Below, one piece after another: positions 50,782-60,649 of a DNA stretch of 64,000 bases. The translations under genes were made by a program, and so were the position numbers. The first letter of the stretch is position 1. Each line of letters starts with the position of its first letter. The notes beneath the pieces were generated by a model. It was not told where the DNA came from. It searched no databases and saw only the letters and a list, made by a program, of their open reading frames with translations. This stretch comes from UBA8752 sp042095055 (GTDB taxonomy: Bacteria; Bacteroidota; Bacteroidia; Flavobacteriales_D; Sanyastnellaceae), in contig JBELBZ010000008.1 of assembly GCA_042095055.1 (NCBI GenBank), positions 15,271 through 79,270 of the forward strand, read 5' to 3'.

Positions 50782-53700
50782 ATGCACGTCCCCATGCTGT
50801 CCCTCTTTTCTTCCTCCCCTTCCGCTTGTCCCAATGCCCCGTTTGCATTCAAATGCTGCGCGCGCTCGGGCATGACATTGGCCCTGGCTTGCGCCCTGTT
50901 TAGTGGCTCCCCCTCCTTTGCCCAAAGCGCCTCACTCGTCGGAGGCGAGGTGTTGGAATCTGCCAACCGGAAAGACCCCTCTGATTTCGAACGGGCGCGA
51001 CACCACTTTGATCACCATCAATATGCCGCAGCGCTTGAACTGTTCGATGCGTGGGTCCAAGATCCGGCCGCGGGTGACGGAGCAGCGGGCGACCGCAAAG
51101 CTTTGATGCAAGTGGAAGCCGAATTTCGAGCAGCCCTGTGCGCCATGTACCTCTACCACAAGGATGCCGTCTGGCGGATTGACCGTTTCATCGAAAGGCA
51201 TCCTGAATCCACTTGGGTCCCCAAGCTTCAATGGGCCTTGGCCAACTACGAGTACCGCCGACGCAAATGGGGCAAGTCCATTGATTCTTTTGACGCGCTC
51301 AATCCGAGAAGGCTTTCCAAGTCCATGCGCACGGAATACCACTTCAAACGGGGCCATGCACGCTTCGAAACGGGTGATTTGGAAGGCGCCCGGGGAGATT
51401 TGCTGCGCGTCAAAGAAGATCCCGCTGCACAGCCCGAGTTTCTGGAAGCCTCTGAATACTACCTCGCCCACATCGCGTTTGCAGAGGACAGACTGACCAC
51501 GGCATTGGAAGCCTTTGAAGCCCTTTCTGCCATCGATGCATTCAAGGACGCTGTCCCCCTTTACATCGGGCAAATCCTCTACCGACTCCAACGTTTTGAC
51601 GAATTCGCCGCGAGGGCGCCCGAGTGGCTTTCCGAAGAGCGGGACTTGGCCAAAGGGGACCGCAATGAATTGACCCGCATGTTGGGTGAAGTCCTGTTTC
51701 ACCTCGGCGATTGTACCTCAGCATCGCCCTATTTGGAATCGGCATGGAGCAACGCCGATCCCCAAGAGCGCACCCCCGGTTTCAGCTACATCGTGGGCAC
51801 CTGCCGGCTGGCCAATGGCAACCCCGGAACGGCCATCACCGCGCTCATGCGGGCCACGGGCGGAGGAAGTGCCCTGGATCAGTACGCGACCCATGCAATG
51901 GGACGCGCTTATTTGGAATTGGATGAAAAACCCAAAGCGCAGTCAGCCTTTGAAAAGGCTGCCACCATGGACCACGACCTCGAGGTCCGGGAAGACGCCC
52001 TGTTCAATCAAGCCAAACTCGCCTTTGAGACGGACTTCAACCCGTTCAATGACGCCATTGCCGCATTTGAACAGTACTTGGAAGAATATCCGGACAGCCC
52101 ACGCCGAGACGAGGCCTATGGATTCCTGCTCGATGTCTACCTGACCACGCGCAACCATGTCAGGGCGCTGGACGCATTGGACAAAATCCAACGGAAGTCC
52201 CCCAAGGAAAAGAAGGCTTACCAAAAGCTGGCCTTCAACCATGGCGTCGATCTGTTCCAGAGCGGGCAATTTGACCAGGCCAACGCCTTCTTCAAACGCA
52301 GCAGGAGCTTTCCTGAGGATGCCACCCTGGCCGCCGAAAGCCACTACTGGCAGGGAGAAATCTCCATGAAGTCCGGCAGCGATGCCCCTGCACTCAGCCA
52401 CTACCGCACTTTCCTCAATACACCGGGCGCCTTCAATTCAACCAAATACAACGAAGGCGAATACGGCGCGGGTTACGCCTTGTTCCGCCAGAGGAAGTAC
52501 CGGGATGCGCAGGTCTCCTTTCGCAAATATGCCGATGCCGAAACAGGGGCTGGACCTGGAGGACACCGTGCCGATGCGCTGCTCAGGATTGGCGACTGCT
52601 TCTACATCGACAAGGATTACGGACGTGCTGTCAACGCTTACGACAAGGCCCTCGAAGCGGGAACGACACAACAGCAATACACCCGCTTCCAGCGGGCGCG
52701 CTGCTTGGGACTCAACGGCGATCTGCCCGGTGAAGTCGAAGGCATGACAGGATTGCTTGAAGCGCACCCAGAGACCACCTTCAAAGGAGACGCCCTGACG
52801 GCCATTGGCAAGGCAGAAATCGAGCGGGACCGCATGTCTGATGCCAAGTCGGCCTTTGAGCAGATCCGGTCCGAACTGCCGGGCAGCCCCTTTGCCAAAC
52901 ACGCATTGGTCGACCTCGCATTGATCGCCATCAAGCAGAACCGTCCCGAAGACGCATTGACATTGTGGGACAACATTTCCACCCGGTATCCCGACGATGA
53001 AGTCACCAAGGATGCTTTTCTGCTGGTCGAACCCCTCCTCGTGGAACGCGGACAGCTGGACAACCTCCCCGATGTGGTGGGCTTGACCGAAGACGACATC
53101 GCAGAAAAGACCTACGCCGCCGCCCAAGACCTGGCGCTCTCGGGAGACTGCGCTTCCGCTGCACCCAAATTGGAACAGTTCATCGAGAAGTATCCCAACA
53201 GCATCCGCTTGTTGGCTGCGCGGTTCCACCTCGGTCAATGCCATTTCGACAGCGACAATGGCGAGGGAGCCTTGGAAGCCCTCGAAGCGGTCATCGCCGC
53301 CCCTTTGAGTGACTACCACGAGCCCGCCTTGGTCATGGCCGCCACGTTGCGTTACAACCGGGAAGCATTTGAAGCGGCATTGAACCACTACAAGCAGCTC
53401 GAACAAGTCGCCGTTCTCAAGCGCCATGTCTTGGAAGCGCGAATTGGCATCATGCGCTGCAGCAGGGCATTGGGCGATGGCGAAACCGTTCTGGCATACG
53501 TCGGTCCCATTCTCGAAGACAGCGGGACTCCAGAAGACATCCGGACTGCGGCGCATTACAACAGGGCCTTGATCCTGTTGGACAACAACAACCCCGAGGC
53601 CAAAGCCGACCTTGAAGTCCTGGCAAAAGGCGGTCCCCACGCAGAAGAAGCCACCCACCATCTCGCCACTTTGATCCTCGAGACAGGCGATCCTGTGGCC

Positions 53701-53976
53701 TGTCAAGCCGCCATCTTCGATCAACTCAACCGGTTTGGCGGTGGAAGCGATTGGTCCTTCCACAGTTTCTTGCTCCTGGCAGAAACCTACATCGCGCAGG
53801 AAGACTACTTCCAGGCGCGCACCACCATCGATCAATTGCAGAGCAACATCCAAGAGCCCTGGGTACAAGAAGCCTGCTTGGACATGCTCGATCGCATCGT
53901 ACAACTCGAGCAACCTGCCGCCGCCCCTTCAGACAGCACGTCTGCGGGTGATACCCCCAATTCCGAAGAAGAATGA
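50782..53976 (+). CDS. large secreted tetratricopeptide-repeat protein
   Basis: A 1064-residue protein built almost entirely of TPR-like helical pairs (DFERARHHFDHHQYAAALEL, YYLAHIAFAEDRLTTALEAF, ALFNQAKLAFETDFNPFNDA, ALLRIGDCFYIDKDYGRAVN, YNRALILLDNNNPEAKADLE and many more). The N-terminus has a hydrophobic stretch MTLALACALFSGSPSFAQ that ends a signal peptide. ATGs at 50782, 50794 or 50872 are possible; the last lacks an N-terminal basic residue, so an earlier one is likely. The 4-bp overlap (ATGA) with the barrel gene suggests the two products work together at the outer membrane. No enzyme motif was seen. Confidence 0.82.
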   Translation: MHVPMLSLFSSSPSACPNAPFAFKCCARSGMTLALACALFSGSPSFAQSASLVGGEVLESANRKDPSDFERARHHFDHHQYAAALELFDAWVQDPAAGDGAAGDRKALMQVEAEFRAALCAMYLYHKDAVWRIDRFIERHPESTWVPKLQWALANYEYRRRKWGKSIDSFDALNPRRLSKSMRTEYHFKRGHARFETGDLEGARGDLLRVKEDPAAQPEFLEASEYYLAHIAFAEDRLTTALEAFEALSAIDAFKDAVPLYIGQILYRLQRFDEFAARAPEWLSEERDLAKGDRNELTRMLGEVLFHLGDCTSASPYLESAWSNADPQERTPGFSYIVGTCRLANGNPGTAITALMRATGGGSALDQYATHAMGRAYLELDEKPKAQSAFEKAATMDHDLEVREDALFNQAKLAFETDFNPFNDAIAAFEQYLEEYPDSPRRDEAYGFLLDVYLTTRNHVRALDALDKIQRKSPKEKKAYQKLAFNHGVDLFQSGQFDQANAFFKRSRSFPEDATLAAESHYWQGEISMKSGSDAPALSHYRTFLNTPGAFNSTKYNEGEYGAGYALFRQRKYRDAQVSFRKYADAETGAGPGGHRADALLRIGDCFYIDKDYGRAVNAYDKALEAGTTQQQYTRFQRARCLGLNGDLPGEVEGMTGLLEAHPETTFKGDALTAIGKAEIERDRMSDAKSAFEQIRSELPGSPFAKHALVDLALIAIKQNRPEDALTLWDNISTRYPDDEVTKDAFLLVEPLLVERGQLDNLPDVVGLTEDDIAEKTYAAAQDLALSGDCASAAPKLEQFIEKYPNSIRLLAARFHLGQCHFDSDNGEGALEALEAVIAAPLSDYHEPALVMAATLRYNREAFEAALNHYKQLEQVAVLKRHVLEARIGIMRCSRALGDGETVLAYVGPILEDSGTPEDIRTAAHYNRALILLDNNNPEAKADLEVLAKGGPHAEEATHHLATLILETGDPVACQAAIFDQLNRFGGGSDWSFHSFLLLAETYIAQEDYFQARTTIDQLQSNIQEPWVQEACLDMLDRIVQLEQPAAAPSDSTSAGDTPNSEEE

Positions 53977-55820
53977 TCAACGTCCCTCACCTCCGCTTTT
54001 CGGGAGCCCGTGCCTTGTGCGCCACTTTGGCCCTCGGCCTGGCCTGGCCTGTAGTGGCACAGGACAGCTTGCAGGTCACTTTTGTAGGCGACAGAGAACT
54101 CTATCTGCGAGAAGTCGACAAGCCCACAGACTCGCCCCGTGCGGTTGACTTGGGCATCGAACGTCCCGTCATCGATTACGCCCCCATCTCCAAGCGCACC
54201 TCGCCCCCGCCCGTCTCACGCACCATTGCCCCCATCGCGGTCAAAATGGACGCCCCCTTGCCGCGCCTGTATGCGGGACATGCCCGGGCGGGTTTTGGAC
54301 TCTACGCCTCGCCCCTTGTGGAAGTGCATTTGGGCGACACCCGGAGCCGAGATGGTTCTTGGGGGCTGTCTTTCCGCCACCTCAGTTCCGCTGGATCCAC
54401 CGGAAAGGACAGCGTTGGGGTGGATGAAGGCTGGTCCAAGAACGCCGTCAACGGCTACTTCAGGCGCTTCGTAGACCGCAGCAGCGTTACGGCATCTGTG
54501 TTTCTGGAAAGGGACGCGTGGGGATTGCACGGACTGGACCTCACTCCCGCTTCAGAAGGGCTGTTTTCGCCCCCCAACAACCGTCAGAACTACGGTCAAA
54601 TGGGTGCTGCTTTGCGCTTGCAAAACCACGAGCGGGACAGCAGCAAGGTGCACCGCAACTTGGCCCTGTCGTATTCGCGCCTTTCCATCGGGGTCTCCCC
54701 AACCCCGGGCAACCTCCCGCAACCCGACATCCTCCAATCACCTGGCCGAGAAAACCTCATCGAGGCCACAGGCAAACTGCATACCCACCGTGACGGAGAG
54801 CGCTACGACCTGGATTTTGAGGCCCACCTGACGGGATCGCAACTCGAGGCTGTTGGCGACTCCACCGCTGCCAACATCAACCGCAGCGCCGCATTGATCG
54901 GCGTGCGGCCTTCTGTGACCAAAGAGCGCGGCGCATACATGGTCAAAGCTGGCGCTGGCCTGTGGATTGACGCGCGGGGCGCACAGTCGTTTCACTTCTA
55001 CCCCATGGCAGAGGTGAGGTTCCGTTTGCTCGACGACGTATTCGTACCCTACGGTGGTGTAGATGGGGGCATGCAGCGCAATGCCATGCACGACCTGATT
55101 GACCAGAATCCCTTCTTCGATGCCCGATACAATGCAGGTCATTCTGCCTTGCGCGGAGCCCTGTCCAACACCAACAGGGCCCTGGAATTGTACGGTGGTC
55201 TGAGGGGCAAATTGACCCGTGACCTCGCTTTCAATGCCCAGGCGCGCACCACACGTTTCCGCGAGTTCCAATACTGGGTCAACGAACCGGGGCTTGACAG
55301 TGCTGGTCAAAGGTTCAGTGCCGCTTACGATTCCCTGACTGTGGCCAGCGTCATAGGCGAGGCGACATACCGGAGCCAAGGCCCCCTCGAACTGAGTGCG
55401 CGCGCCGAATTTCACACCTATGGAACCGGCGGGCAACCCTACGCTTGGTACCAACCCCGCACCCGATTTTCCGCCTCCGGAAAATGGAACCTCGAAGAAC
55501 TCCTTTTCTTAGAATTGGGGCTCGAAATTGTGGGCGCCCGTTATGCCCCAAGCCGCGTGCCCTTTGCGCAAATCTTGGGGGGTGAGGATGACATTCAAAC
55601 TGCAGCAGAAGACGTCGGCCCGGTCATGGGAGGCACCTCCTCCATTTTTGCCCGAAAACTTCCTGCTTACACCGCCCTCGATTTGGGGATCGAATACCGC
55701 TATAACGCCCGGCTTTCGCTGGGTTTGGAAGCCAAGGGGCCGCTTGGATCTACGGAAATCTTCAACGGCTACGGAGCACAGCGCATGGGCGTCATGATGA
55801 TGGCCTCCTACCGGTTCTAA
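53973..55820 (+). CDS. outer-membrane beta-barrel protein (TonB-dependent-receptor-like porin)
   Basis: A 615-residue protein with a signal peptide (FSGARALCATLALGLAWPVVAQ). After an N-terminal linker (about 25-100) the sequence shows alternating strands across the rest, for example YGGLRGKLTRDLAFNAQART, GEATYRSQGPLELSARAEFH and LSLGLEAKGPLG, and ends in an aromatic residue (MGVMMMASYRF), the usual barrel end. A plug domain with TonB box was not recognised. Paralogues named TonB-dependent receptor or porin often lie next to large TPR proteins in Bacteroidota; here the genes overlap by 4 bp. Substrate unknown. Confidence 0.78.
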   Translation: MINVPHLRFSGARALCATLALGLAWPVVAQDSLQVTFVGDRELYLREVDKPTDSPRAVDLGIERPVIDYAPISKRTSPPPVSRTIAPIAVKMDAPLPRLYAGHARAGFGLYASPLVEVHLGDTRSRDGSWGLSFRHLSSAGSTGKDSVGVDEGWSKNAVNGYFRRFVDRSSVTASVFLERDAWGLHGLDLTPASEGLFSPPNNRQNYGQMGAALRLQNHERDSSKVHRNLALSYSRLSIGVSPTPGNLPQPDILQSPGRENLIEATGKLHTHRDGERYDLDFEAHLTGSQLEAVGDSTAANINRSAALIGVRPSVTKERGAYMVKAGAGLWIDARGAQSFHFYPMAEVRFRLLDDVFVPYGGVDGGMQRNAMHDLIDQNPFFDARYNAGHSALRGALSNTNRALELYGGLRGKLTRDLAFNAQARTTRFREFQYWVNEPGLDSAGQRFSAAYDSLTVASVIGEATYRSQGPLELSARAEFHTYGTGGQPYAWYQPRTRFSASGKWNLEELLFLELGLEIVGARYAPSRVPFAQILGGEDDIQTAAEDVGPVMGGTSSIFARKLPAYTALDLGIEYRYNARLSLGLEAKGPLGSTEIFNGYGAQRMGVMMMASYRF

Positions 55821-55981
55821 ACCCCCGACATCCGCACAAACTGCACCCCGCGCTTACCGGGTGTTGAAAACCCCACAAAACGGCAACAAAAGTGTTGAAA
55901 ACAGTGGCCTTTCAAAGCCCCTGAAACCACCTGTTTCATCAGGTTGTGGGTTATTTTCGTGGGACGTCAAAAATCGCGGAG
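55821..55981 (+). promoter_or_regulatory. gyrB upstream region with direct and inverted repeats
   Basis: A 161-bp non-coding stretch. It holds two identical GTGTTGAAAA copies (55861-55870 and 55892-55901, 31 bp apart), the inverted repeat TGAAAC-CACCT-GTTTCA (55922-55938), and the -7-like box TATTTTCG (55952-55959) 22 nt before the ATG at 55982. gyrB promoters often respond to DNA supercoiling, but no such element can be identified by eye. No terminator for the barrel gene was seen. Confidence 0.5.
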
Positions 55982-57931
55982 ATGAGCGAAGAGAAGAAGA
56001 ACAATTACGGAGCGGACAGCATTCAGGCCCTGGAGGGAATGGAGCACGTGCGCAAGCGTCCCTCGATGTACATCGGAGACGTGGGTGCTCGAGGATTGCA
56101 CCACTTGGTTTACGAGGTCATAGACAACTCCATTGACGAGGCTCTGGCCGGTCACTGCGACACCATCGATGTGGCGATCACGCCGAGTAACGGCATTACA
56201 GTCCACGACAATGGCCGGGGCATCCCGGTCGCCATGCACACCAAAGAAGGCATAAGCGCCTTGGAGGTCGTGATGACCAAGATTGGTGCCGGAGGTAAAT
56301 TCGACAAGGACAGCTACAAGGTCTCTGGCGGACTCCACGGAGTGGGTGTCAGCTGTGTGAACGCACTCTCCATTCACCTGCGCGCCGAAGTGCACCGCGA
56401 AGGCAAGATGTGGGAGCAAGAGTACAAGCAAGGAAAGGCCACCTACCCTACCCGGGAAATTGGAACCACCGACCGCACCGGTACTTCTGTGACGTTTCAG
56501 CCTGACCCTGAGATCTTCACAGACACCCTCGAATACAGCTATGACACCCTCGCCCGCCGCTTGCGCGAGCTTTCGTTCCTCAACAAGGGCATCACACTGA
56601 CGCTCACAGATGAGCGGGTGACCGATGAAGAAGGAGAACATCCCACAGAGCAGTTCCACAGCGAGACTGGACTCAAGGAATTTGTAGCCTACATCGACCA
56701 GAACAGGGAGCAGCTCATTGCTGACGTGATCCACGTCGAAGGCGAAGTAGACGACATCCCCGTCGAAGTGGCGATGATCTACAACACTTCGTTCAACGAG
56801 AGCCTCCACAGCTACGTCAACAACATCAACACCCACGAAGGCGGCACCCACCTGAGCGGTTTCCGCCGTGGCCTGACCGACACCTTGAAAAAGTATGCCG
56901 ACGGATCGGGCATGCTCGACAAGCTCAAGTTCGACATCAGCGGAGACGACTTCCGCGAAGGGCTCACCGCCATCGTCAGCGTTAAGGTCATGGAGCCCCA
57001 ATTTGAAGGGCAAACCAAAACCAAGCTCGGCAACAAGGAGGTGACCAAGGCCGTATCCCAAGCCGTTCGCGGCATGCTCTCCGATTACCTCGAAGAGCAT
57101 CCCAACGACGCCAAGACCATCGTTCAGAAGGTCATCCTCGCAGCGCAAGCACGCCACGCCGCTCGCAAAGCACGCGAAATGGTTCAGCGCAAGACCGTCA
57201 TGGGCGGTTCTGGATTGCCAGGTAAGCTCGCCGACTGCTCAGAAAAGGACCCCGCCTTGTGCGAAGTGTTCCTCGTTGAGGGTGACTCTGCTGGAGGTAC
57301 GGCCAAGCAAGGCCGCGACCGCTTGTTCCAGGCCATCCTTCCACTGAGGGGTAAAATCCTCAATGTGGAAAAGGCCATGCACCACAAGATCTTCGAGAAC
57401 GAAGAGATCAAGAACATCTACACCGCGCTTGGCGTAACTGTGGGCACAGAAGAGGACGAACGCGCCTTGAACTTGGCCAAGCTTCGCTACCACAAGGTGG
57501 TCATCATGTGTGACGCGGACGTCGACGGCAGCCACATCGAAACGCTCATCTTGACGTTCTTCTTCCGCCACATGAAGGAGCTCATCGAGAATGGCTACAT
57601 CTACATCGCGACACCGCCGCTTTACTTGGTGAAGCGCGGGTCTAAGCAGAGCTATGCTTGGGACGATGACCAGCGTGACCGCTTGGTGATGGAGTTCAAA
57701 GGCAAATCCGATGCCAACGTCGGCATCCAACGCTACAAGGGTTTGGGTGAGATGAACGCAGAGCAATTGTGGGACACCACCATGAACCCTGAGTTCCGCA
57801 CCTTGCGCCAGGTGACCATTGAGAATGCCGCCGAAAGCGACAACATCTTCTCCATGCTCATGGGCGACGACGTACCGCCCCGCCGGGAATTCATCGAGGC
57901 CAACGCCAAGTACGCCAACATCGACGCGTGA
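55982..57931 (+). CDS. gyrB: DNA gyrase subunit B
   Basis: A 649-residue type IIA topoisomerase subunit. The GHKL ATPase is at the N-terminus (MEHVRKRPSMYIGDVGARGL, VHDNGRGIPV, SGGLHGVGVSCVNALS), the transducer follows, and the TOPRIM domain has EVFLVEGDSAGGTAKQGRDR (about 428-447) and MCDADVDGSHIETLILTFFF. The C-terminal NIQRYKGLGEMN-like segment (VGIQRYKGLGEMNAEQLW) is normal. It lacks the about 165-residue insert of gammaproteobacterial GyrB, as usual for Bacteroidota. The ATG at 55982 (MSEEKKNNYGADSIQALEGM) is chosen; upstream codons include the promoter. The next gene overlaps its stop (GTGA). Confidence 0.96.
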   Translation: MSEEKKNNYGADSIQALEGMEHVRKRPSMYIGDVGARGLHHLVYEVIDNSIDEALAGHCDTIDVAITPSNGITVHDNGRGIPVAMHTKEGISALEVVMTKIGAGGKFDKDSYKVSGGLHGVGVSCVNALSIHLRAEVHREGKMWEQEYKQGKATYPTREIGTTDRTGTSVTFQPDPEIFTDTLEYSYDTLARRLRELSFLNKGITLTLTDERVTDEEGEHPTEQFHSETGLKEFVAYIDQNREQLIADVIHVEGEVDDIPVEVAMIYNTSFNESLHSYVNNINTHEGGTHLSGFRRGLTDTLKKYADGSGMLDKLKFDISGDDFREGLTAIVSVKVMEPQFEGQTKTKLGNKEVTKAVSQAVRGMLSDYLEEHPNDAKTIVQKVILAAQARHAARKAREMVQRKTVMGGSGLPGKLADCSEKDPALCEVFLVEGDSAGGTAKQGRDRLFQAILPLRGKILNVEKAMHHKIFENEEIKNIYTALGVTVGTEEDERALNLAKLRYHKVVIMCDADVDGSHIETLILTFFFRHMKELIENGYIYIATPPLYLVKRGSKQSYAWDDDQRDRLVMEFKGKSDANVGIQRYKGLGEMNAEQLWDTTMNPEFRTLRQVTIENAAESDNIFSMLMGDDVPPRREFIEANAKYANIDA

Positions 57932-58719
57932 GCGCGGCCCCACGCCGCACCATTTGGATCACCGGCGCCTCTTCAGGCATTGGAGAAGCTGTGGTGCGCG
58001 CCTGCCACAGCCGCGGTGACCGGCTTGTTTTGTCGGCCCGAAAGCAGGCTTCTTTGGCCGCTTTGGCCCAAGAGATTGGAGCAACAGATGCTGTCCTTGC
58101 CCCCTTTGACCTCGCCCACACCGATGGATTGGCCGGGTTGGTGGAGCGCGTTTGGACAGACACCGGCGGCGTTGATGTCGTGGTGCACAGTGGTGGCATC
58201 AGCCAAAGAAGCAAGCTCATCGAAACGGACCCCGCAGTAGACCGGGCCATGATGGAGGTCAATTACTTTGGCACCTTGGCCTTGACCAGGACCCTCCTGC
58301 CATACATGATCGCTGCCGGCGGCGGTCATTTTGCCGTGGTCACCAGTTTGATGGGCCTCTTTGCTGCGCCCATGCGGTCGGGATATGCGGGTGCCAAGCA
58401 CGCCATGCACGGCTGGTTCGAGGCGTTGCGTGCCGAGCACCACAACGACAACATTCGGGTGACCATGGTCGCGCCGGGCTTCGTGCGCACGGCCATTTCA
58501 CTCAACGCCTTGACCGCAGACGGTTCGCCCCAGGGCACCATGGATGAAGCCACAAAAAACGGAATCACAGCAGCACAATGCGCTGCGGTCATCCTGCGGG
58601 GCATCGACCGCAACCAGTCACTCGTGACGCCAGGAAAGAGAGAAGTGCTCGGCTATTGGCTCAGCCGCTTTGCGCCTGGCCTCCTGCGCCGCATCGCCCG
58701 CCGCGCCAAGGTCACCTGA
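57928..58719 (+). CDS. short-chain dehydrogenase/reductase (DHRS7-like)
   Basis: A 263-residue classical SDR: IWITGASSGIGEAVVRACHS (TGxxxGIG), VVHSGGISQRSKL (variant of NNAG with HSGG), Ser in VVTSLMGLF and the catalytic YAGAKHAMHGWFEALRAE (YxxxK). The C-terminal basic ending LLRRIARRAKVT may bind membranes. It is related to the DHRS7/3-oxoacyl-reductase-like group. Substrate unknown. GTG start, 4-bp overlap with gyrB. It is convergent with the methyltransferase gene with a 22-bp gap that holds only a weak GGCGC/GCGCC hairpin. Confidence 0.88.
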   Translation: MSAAPRRTIWITGASSGIGEAVVRACHSRGDRLVLSARKQASLAALAQEIGATDAVLAPFDLAHTDGLAGLVERVWTDTGGVDVVVHSGGISQRSKLIETDPAVDRAMMEVNYFGTLALTRTLLPYMIAAGGGHFAVVTSLMGLFAAPMRSGYAGAKHAMHGWFEALRAEHHNDNIRVTMVAPGFVRTAISLNALTADGSPQGTMDEATKNGITAAQCAAVILRGIDRNQSLVTPGKREVLGYWLSRFAPGLLRRIARRAKVT

Positions 58720-58741
58720 ACGGCGCCAAAATGCGCCACGC

Positions 58742-59533
58742 TCAGACGTATTCGCGGCCCGCGACGTCGAGGACCTTGGTGGCCTTTTTGAGTGTGCGCA
58801 GCACCATGAAGATGACAAATGCCGCTGCCAGTGCATAGGCCCAAAAGTCTTGGAAAATGCATGAAGGCGCTGAGAAAAAGGCGCGGTCCAAGCCCGCGGC
58901 CCGGAATCCGTGCAGCCCATCGACCCAGGCGAAACTCACGAAAACGGCAAAGAATCCGTTGTACTCCCGCTTGAAGACATTGCGCATGGAGAAAGCCACC
59001 TCTGGCTTCTTCCAGCGGCCCAAAGCCGGCCAGAAGGCGGGCACCTGATCAGACCAATCCAAGTAAGCCTGGCCAAATTTGCCCCGCAGAAACTGCTCCT
59101 CAGCAAACATGATGCGCTCGTAGTACAGCGCGTACAACAGCAAAAAGGCCACGGCAAACCACACATGGCCCATGTACATCACGATGCCCAACCACATGAG
59201 CAGATTGCCGAGGTACAGCGGATGGCGGCAAACAGAATACATGCCCAAGGTGTTGAGCGACTCTGCCACCTGTCCTTCCTTGGTATTGCGGCCCGAGGTG
59301 CCGCGCGGCGTGAAGCCCACGCACAACGCCCGCACCACCTGGCCCGCCAAAGCGACCACCAAGCAAGTCAAAGGCCACCACCAACTGCGGTCAAAGCCCG
59401 CAGACATCGGTGTCCAGGCCACATCGGCGAGCAGCACCACCGGCACCGCACCAAAAAACAGCAACAAGGGCAGAAAGCTGCGCCAGCGGAACAGCCAGTT
59501 GCCCGACCGGTCCATTTCTTCAATCAACGCCAT
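58742..59533 (-). CDS. membrane methyltransferase (isoprenylcysteine/PEMT-like family)
   Basis: A 263-residue protein with about six hydrophobic segments. The family motif is YSVCRHPLYLGNLLMWLG (R-HP-x-Y-xG, about residues 98-115), followed by the amphipathic EEQFLRGKFGQAYLDWSDQV (E-E-x-FG-x-Y-x2-Y-x-V-F-P type), which together form the SAM site in ICMT and phospholipid methyltransferases. The acceptor is unknown; lipids or prenylated molecules are typical. It is the last gene of the export operon; its ATG shares one base with the HlyD stop. Confidence 0.82.
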   Translation of the reverse strand: MALIEEMDRSGNWLFRWRSFLPLLLFFGAVPVVLLADVAWTPMSAGFDRSWWWPLTCLVVALAGQVVRALCVGFTPRGTSGRNTKEGQVAESLNTLGMYSVCRHPLYLGNLLMWLGIVMYMGHVWFAVAFLLLYALYYERIMFAEEQFLRGKFGQAYLDWSDQVPAFWPALGRWKKPEVAFSMRNVFKREYNGFFAVFVSFAWVDGLHGFRAAGLDRAFFSAPSCIFQDFWAYALAAAFVIFMVLRTLKKATKVLDVAGREYV

Positions 59534-60636
59534 CAGTCGAAGATGGGTTGGTTCCAGCGCTTCAATGAATCCTCCAGCGCCACGCCAGCCATCACTTCCA
59601 CGGTCAATCCGTCCGACAAGCCAAGCTCCACATCGCGGCGCTCAAATTGCTGCGGACCGACCTGAACCTCCACAAAAGGCTTCGGACCGTCATACTGAAC
59701 CAAGGCCTCACTCAAGGCCAACACCTGCTTGCGCTGATCGAGCACCACATCGGCATTGGCACTGAACCCGGCGCGGATGAAATCGCCCTCGCCGAGCGTG
59801 ACGGCTGCACGGATCTCAAACTGAACCGCCCCGTTGTCCGGAACACCCTTGGGCGAGATGTACTCGAGAATGGCATCGAACTTCTTGCCCGGCATGGCCC
59901 CAATGGAAAGAATCAGCGGAATGCCCACGCGCAAATTTTCGATTTCGCTTTCATCGATTTGACCGCGAAAGATCAAATCCGTCATGTCCGCCACACTGGC
60001 GATGGTGGTGCCTTCGTTGAAGGTATTGGCTTGGATGACCTGGTTGCCCACTTCGACCGGCACATCGAGCACCATACCGTCTACCGTACTGGCGATCATA
60101 GTATTGGATGCTTCACCAGCGCGGCTCGCAGCGCCTTCTTTGACGATGCGCAGGTTGTCTTCTGCGGCCAACTTCTCCTCCTGCGCCTGCAAGTATGAAG
60201 TCTCAGACTGCTGAAAATCCTGCTCCGACACCACACCCGAAGCGAGCAACGCCTTTTGGCGTTCGAAATCTCGGCGGCTGTTCTCCAGCGAAATCCGACT
60301 GCGCTCTACCCGGCTTTGGGCCGAAGCCAATGCCGCCATATCCGGCACCACCCTCACACGCGCCAACACGGCACCTGCAGCGACTGTATCGCCCGCCTCT
60401 ACAAAGAGCCCGTCCACAATGCCGCTGATCTGCGGCTTGATGAGGATTTCCTTGCGGGGTCCGATGGTACCAGAACTCACCGACTTCTTGATGATGTCGG
60501 CGATGCGGGGAGCCTCAACCCCAAAGCGCGCCTGGGGTGCCTGCTCCTTCTTGTAGAGGTGGTTCAGGGTGTAGGCTGCCCCGGCGACAACCAGCAGGAC
60601 AAAAATGAGGAGGAGCGTGACGCGGCCTTTCTTCAT
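59533..60636 (-). CDS. HlyD/MacA-type periplasmic adaptor subunit
   Basis: A 367-residue membrane-fusion protein. A membrane anchor (VTLLLIFVLLVVAGAAYTLN) is followed by a lipoyl half-motif (IKPQISGIVDGLFVEAGDTV), a coiled coil (about 95-175: SAQSRVERSRISLENSRRDF, QEEKLAAEDNLRIVKEGAAS), the second lipoyl half (ASTVDGMVLDVPVEVGNQVI) and beta-barrel and membrane-proximal domains (LRVGIPLILSIGAMPGKKFD, GLSDGLTVEVMAGVA). This is the MacA form, which joins a MacB-type ABC transporter to an outer-membrane TolC channel; no tolC gene is in the operon. It lies 13 bp after the second permease. Confidence 0.9.
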   Translation of the reverse strand: MKKGRVTLLLIFVLLVVAGAAYTLNHLYKKEQAPQARFGVEAPRIADIIKKSVSSGTIGPRKEILIKPQISGIVDGLFVEAGDTVAAGAVLARVRVVPDMAALASAQSRVERSRISLENSRRDFERQKALLASGVVSEQDFQQSETSYLQAQEEKLAAEDNLRIVKEGAASRAGEASNTMIASTVDGMVLDVPVEVGNQVIQANTFNEGTTIASVADMTDLIFRGQIDESEIENLRVGIPLILSIGAMPGKKFDAILEYISPKGVPDNGAVQFEIRAAVTLGEGDFIRAGFSANADVVLDQRKQVLALSEALVQYDGPKPFVEVQVGPQQFERRDVELGLSDGLTVEVMAGVALEDSLKRWNQPIFD

Positions 60637-60649
60637 GTTTCAATATCAT

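Noticed and set aside
52438..53913. 491-codon open frame on the minus strand
   Set aside because: Antisense to the large TPR gene, which has consistent helical repeats and a coupled downstream gene.
55967..57157. 396-codon open frame on the minus strand
   Set aside because: Antisense to gyrB, whose motifs leave no doubt about the coding strand.
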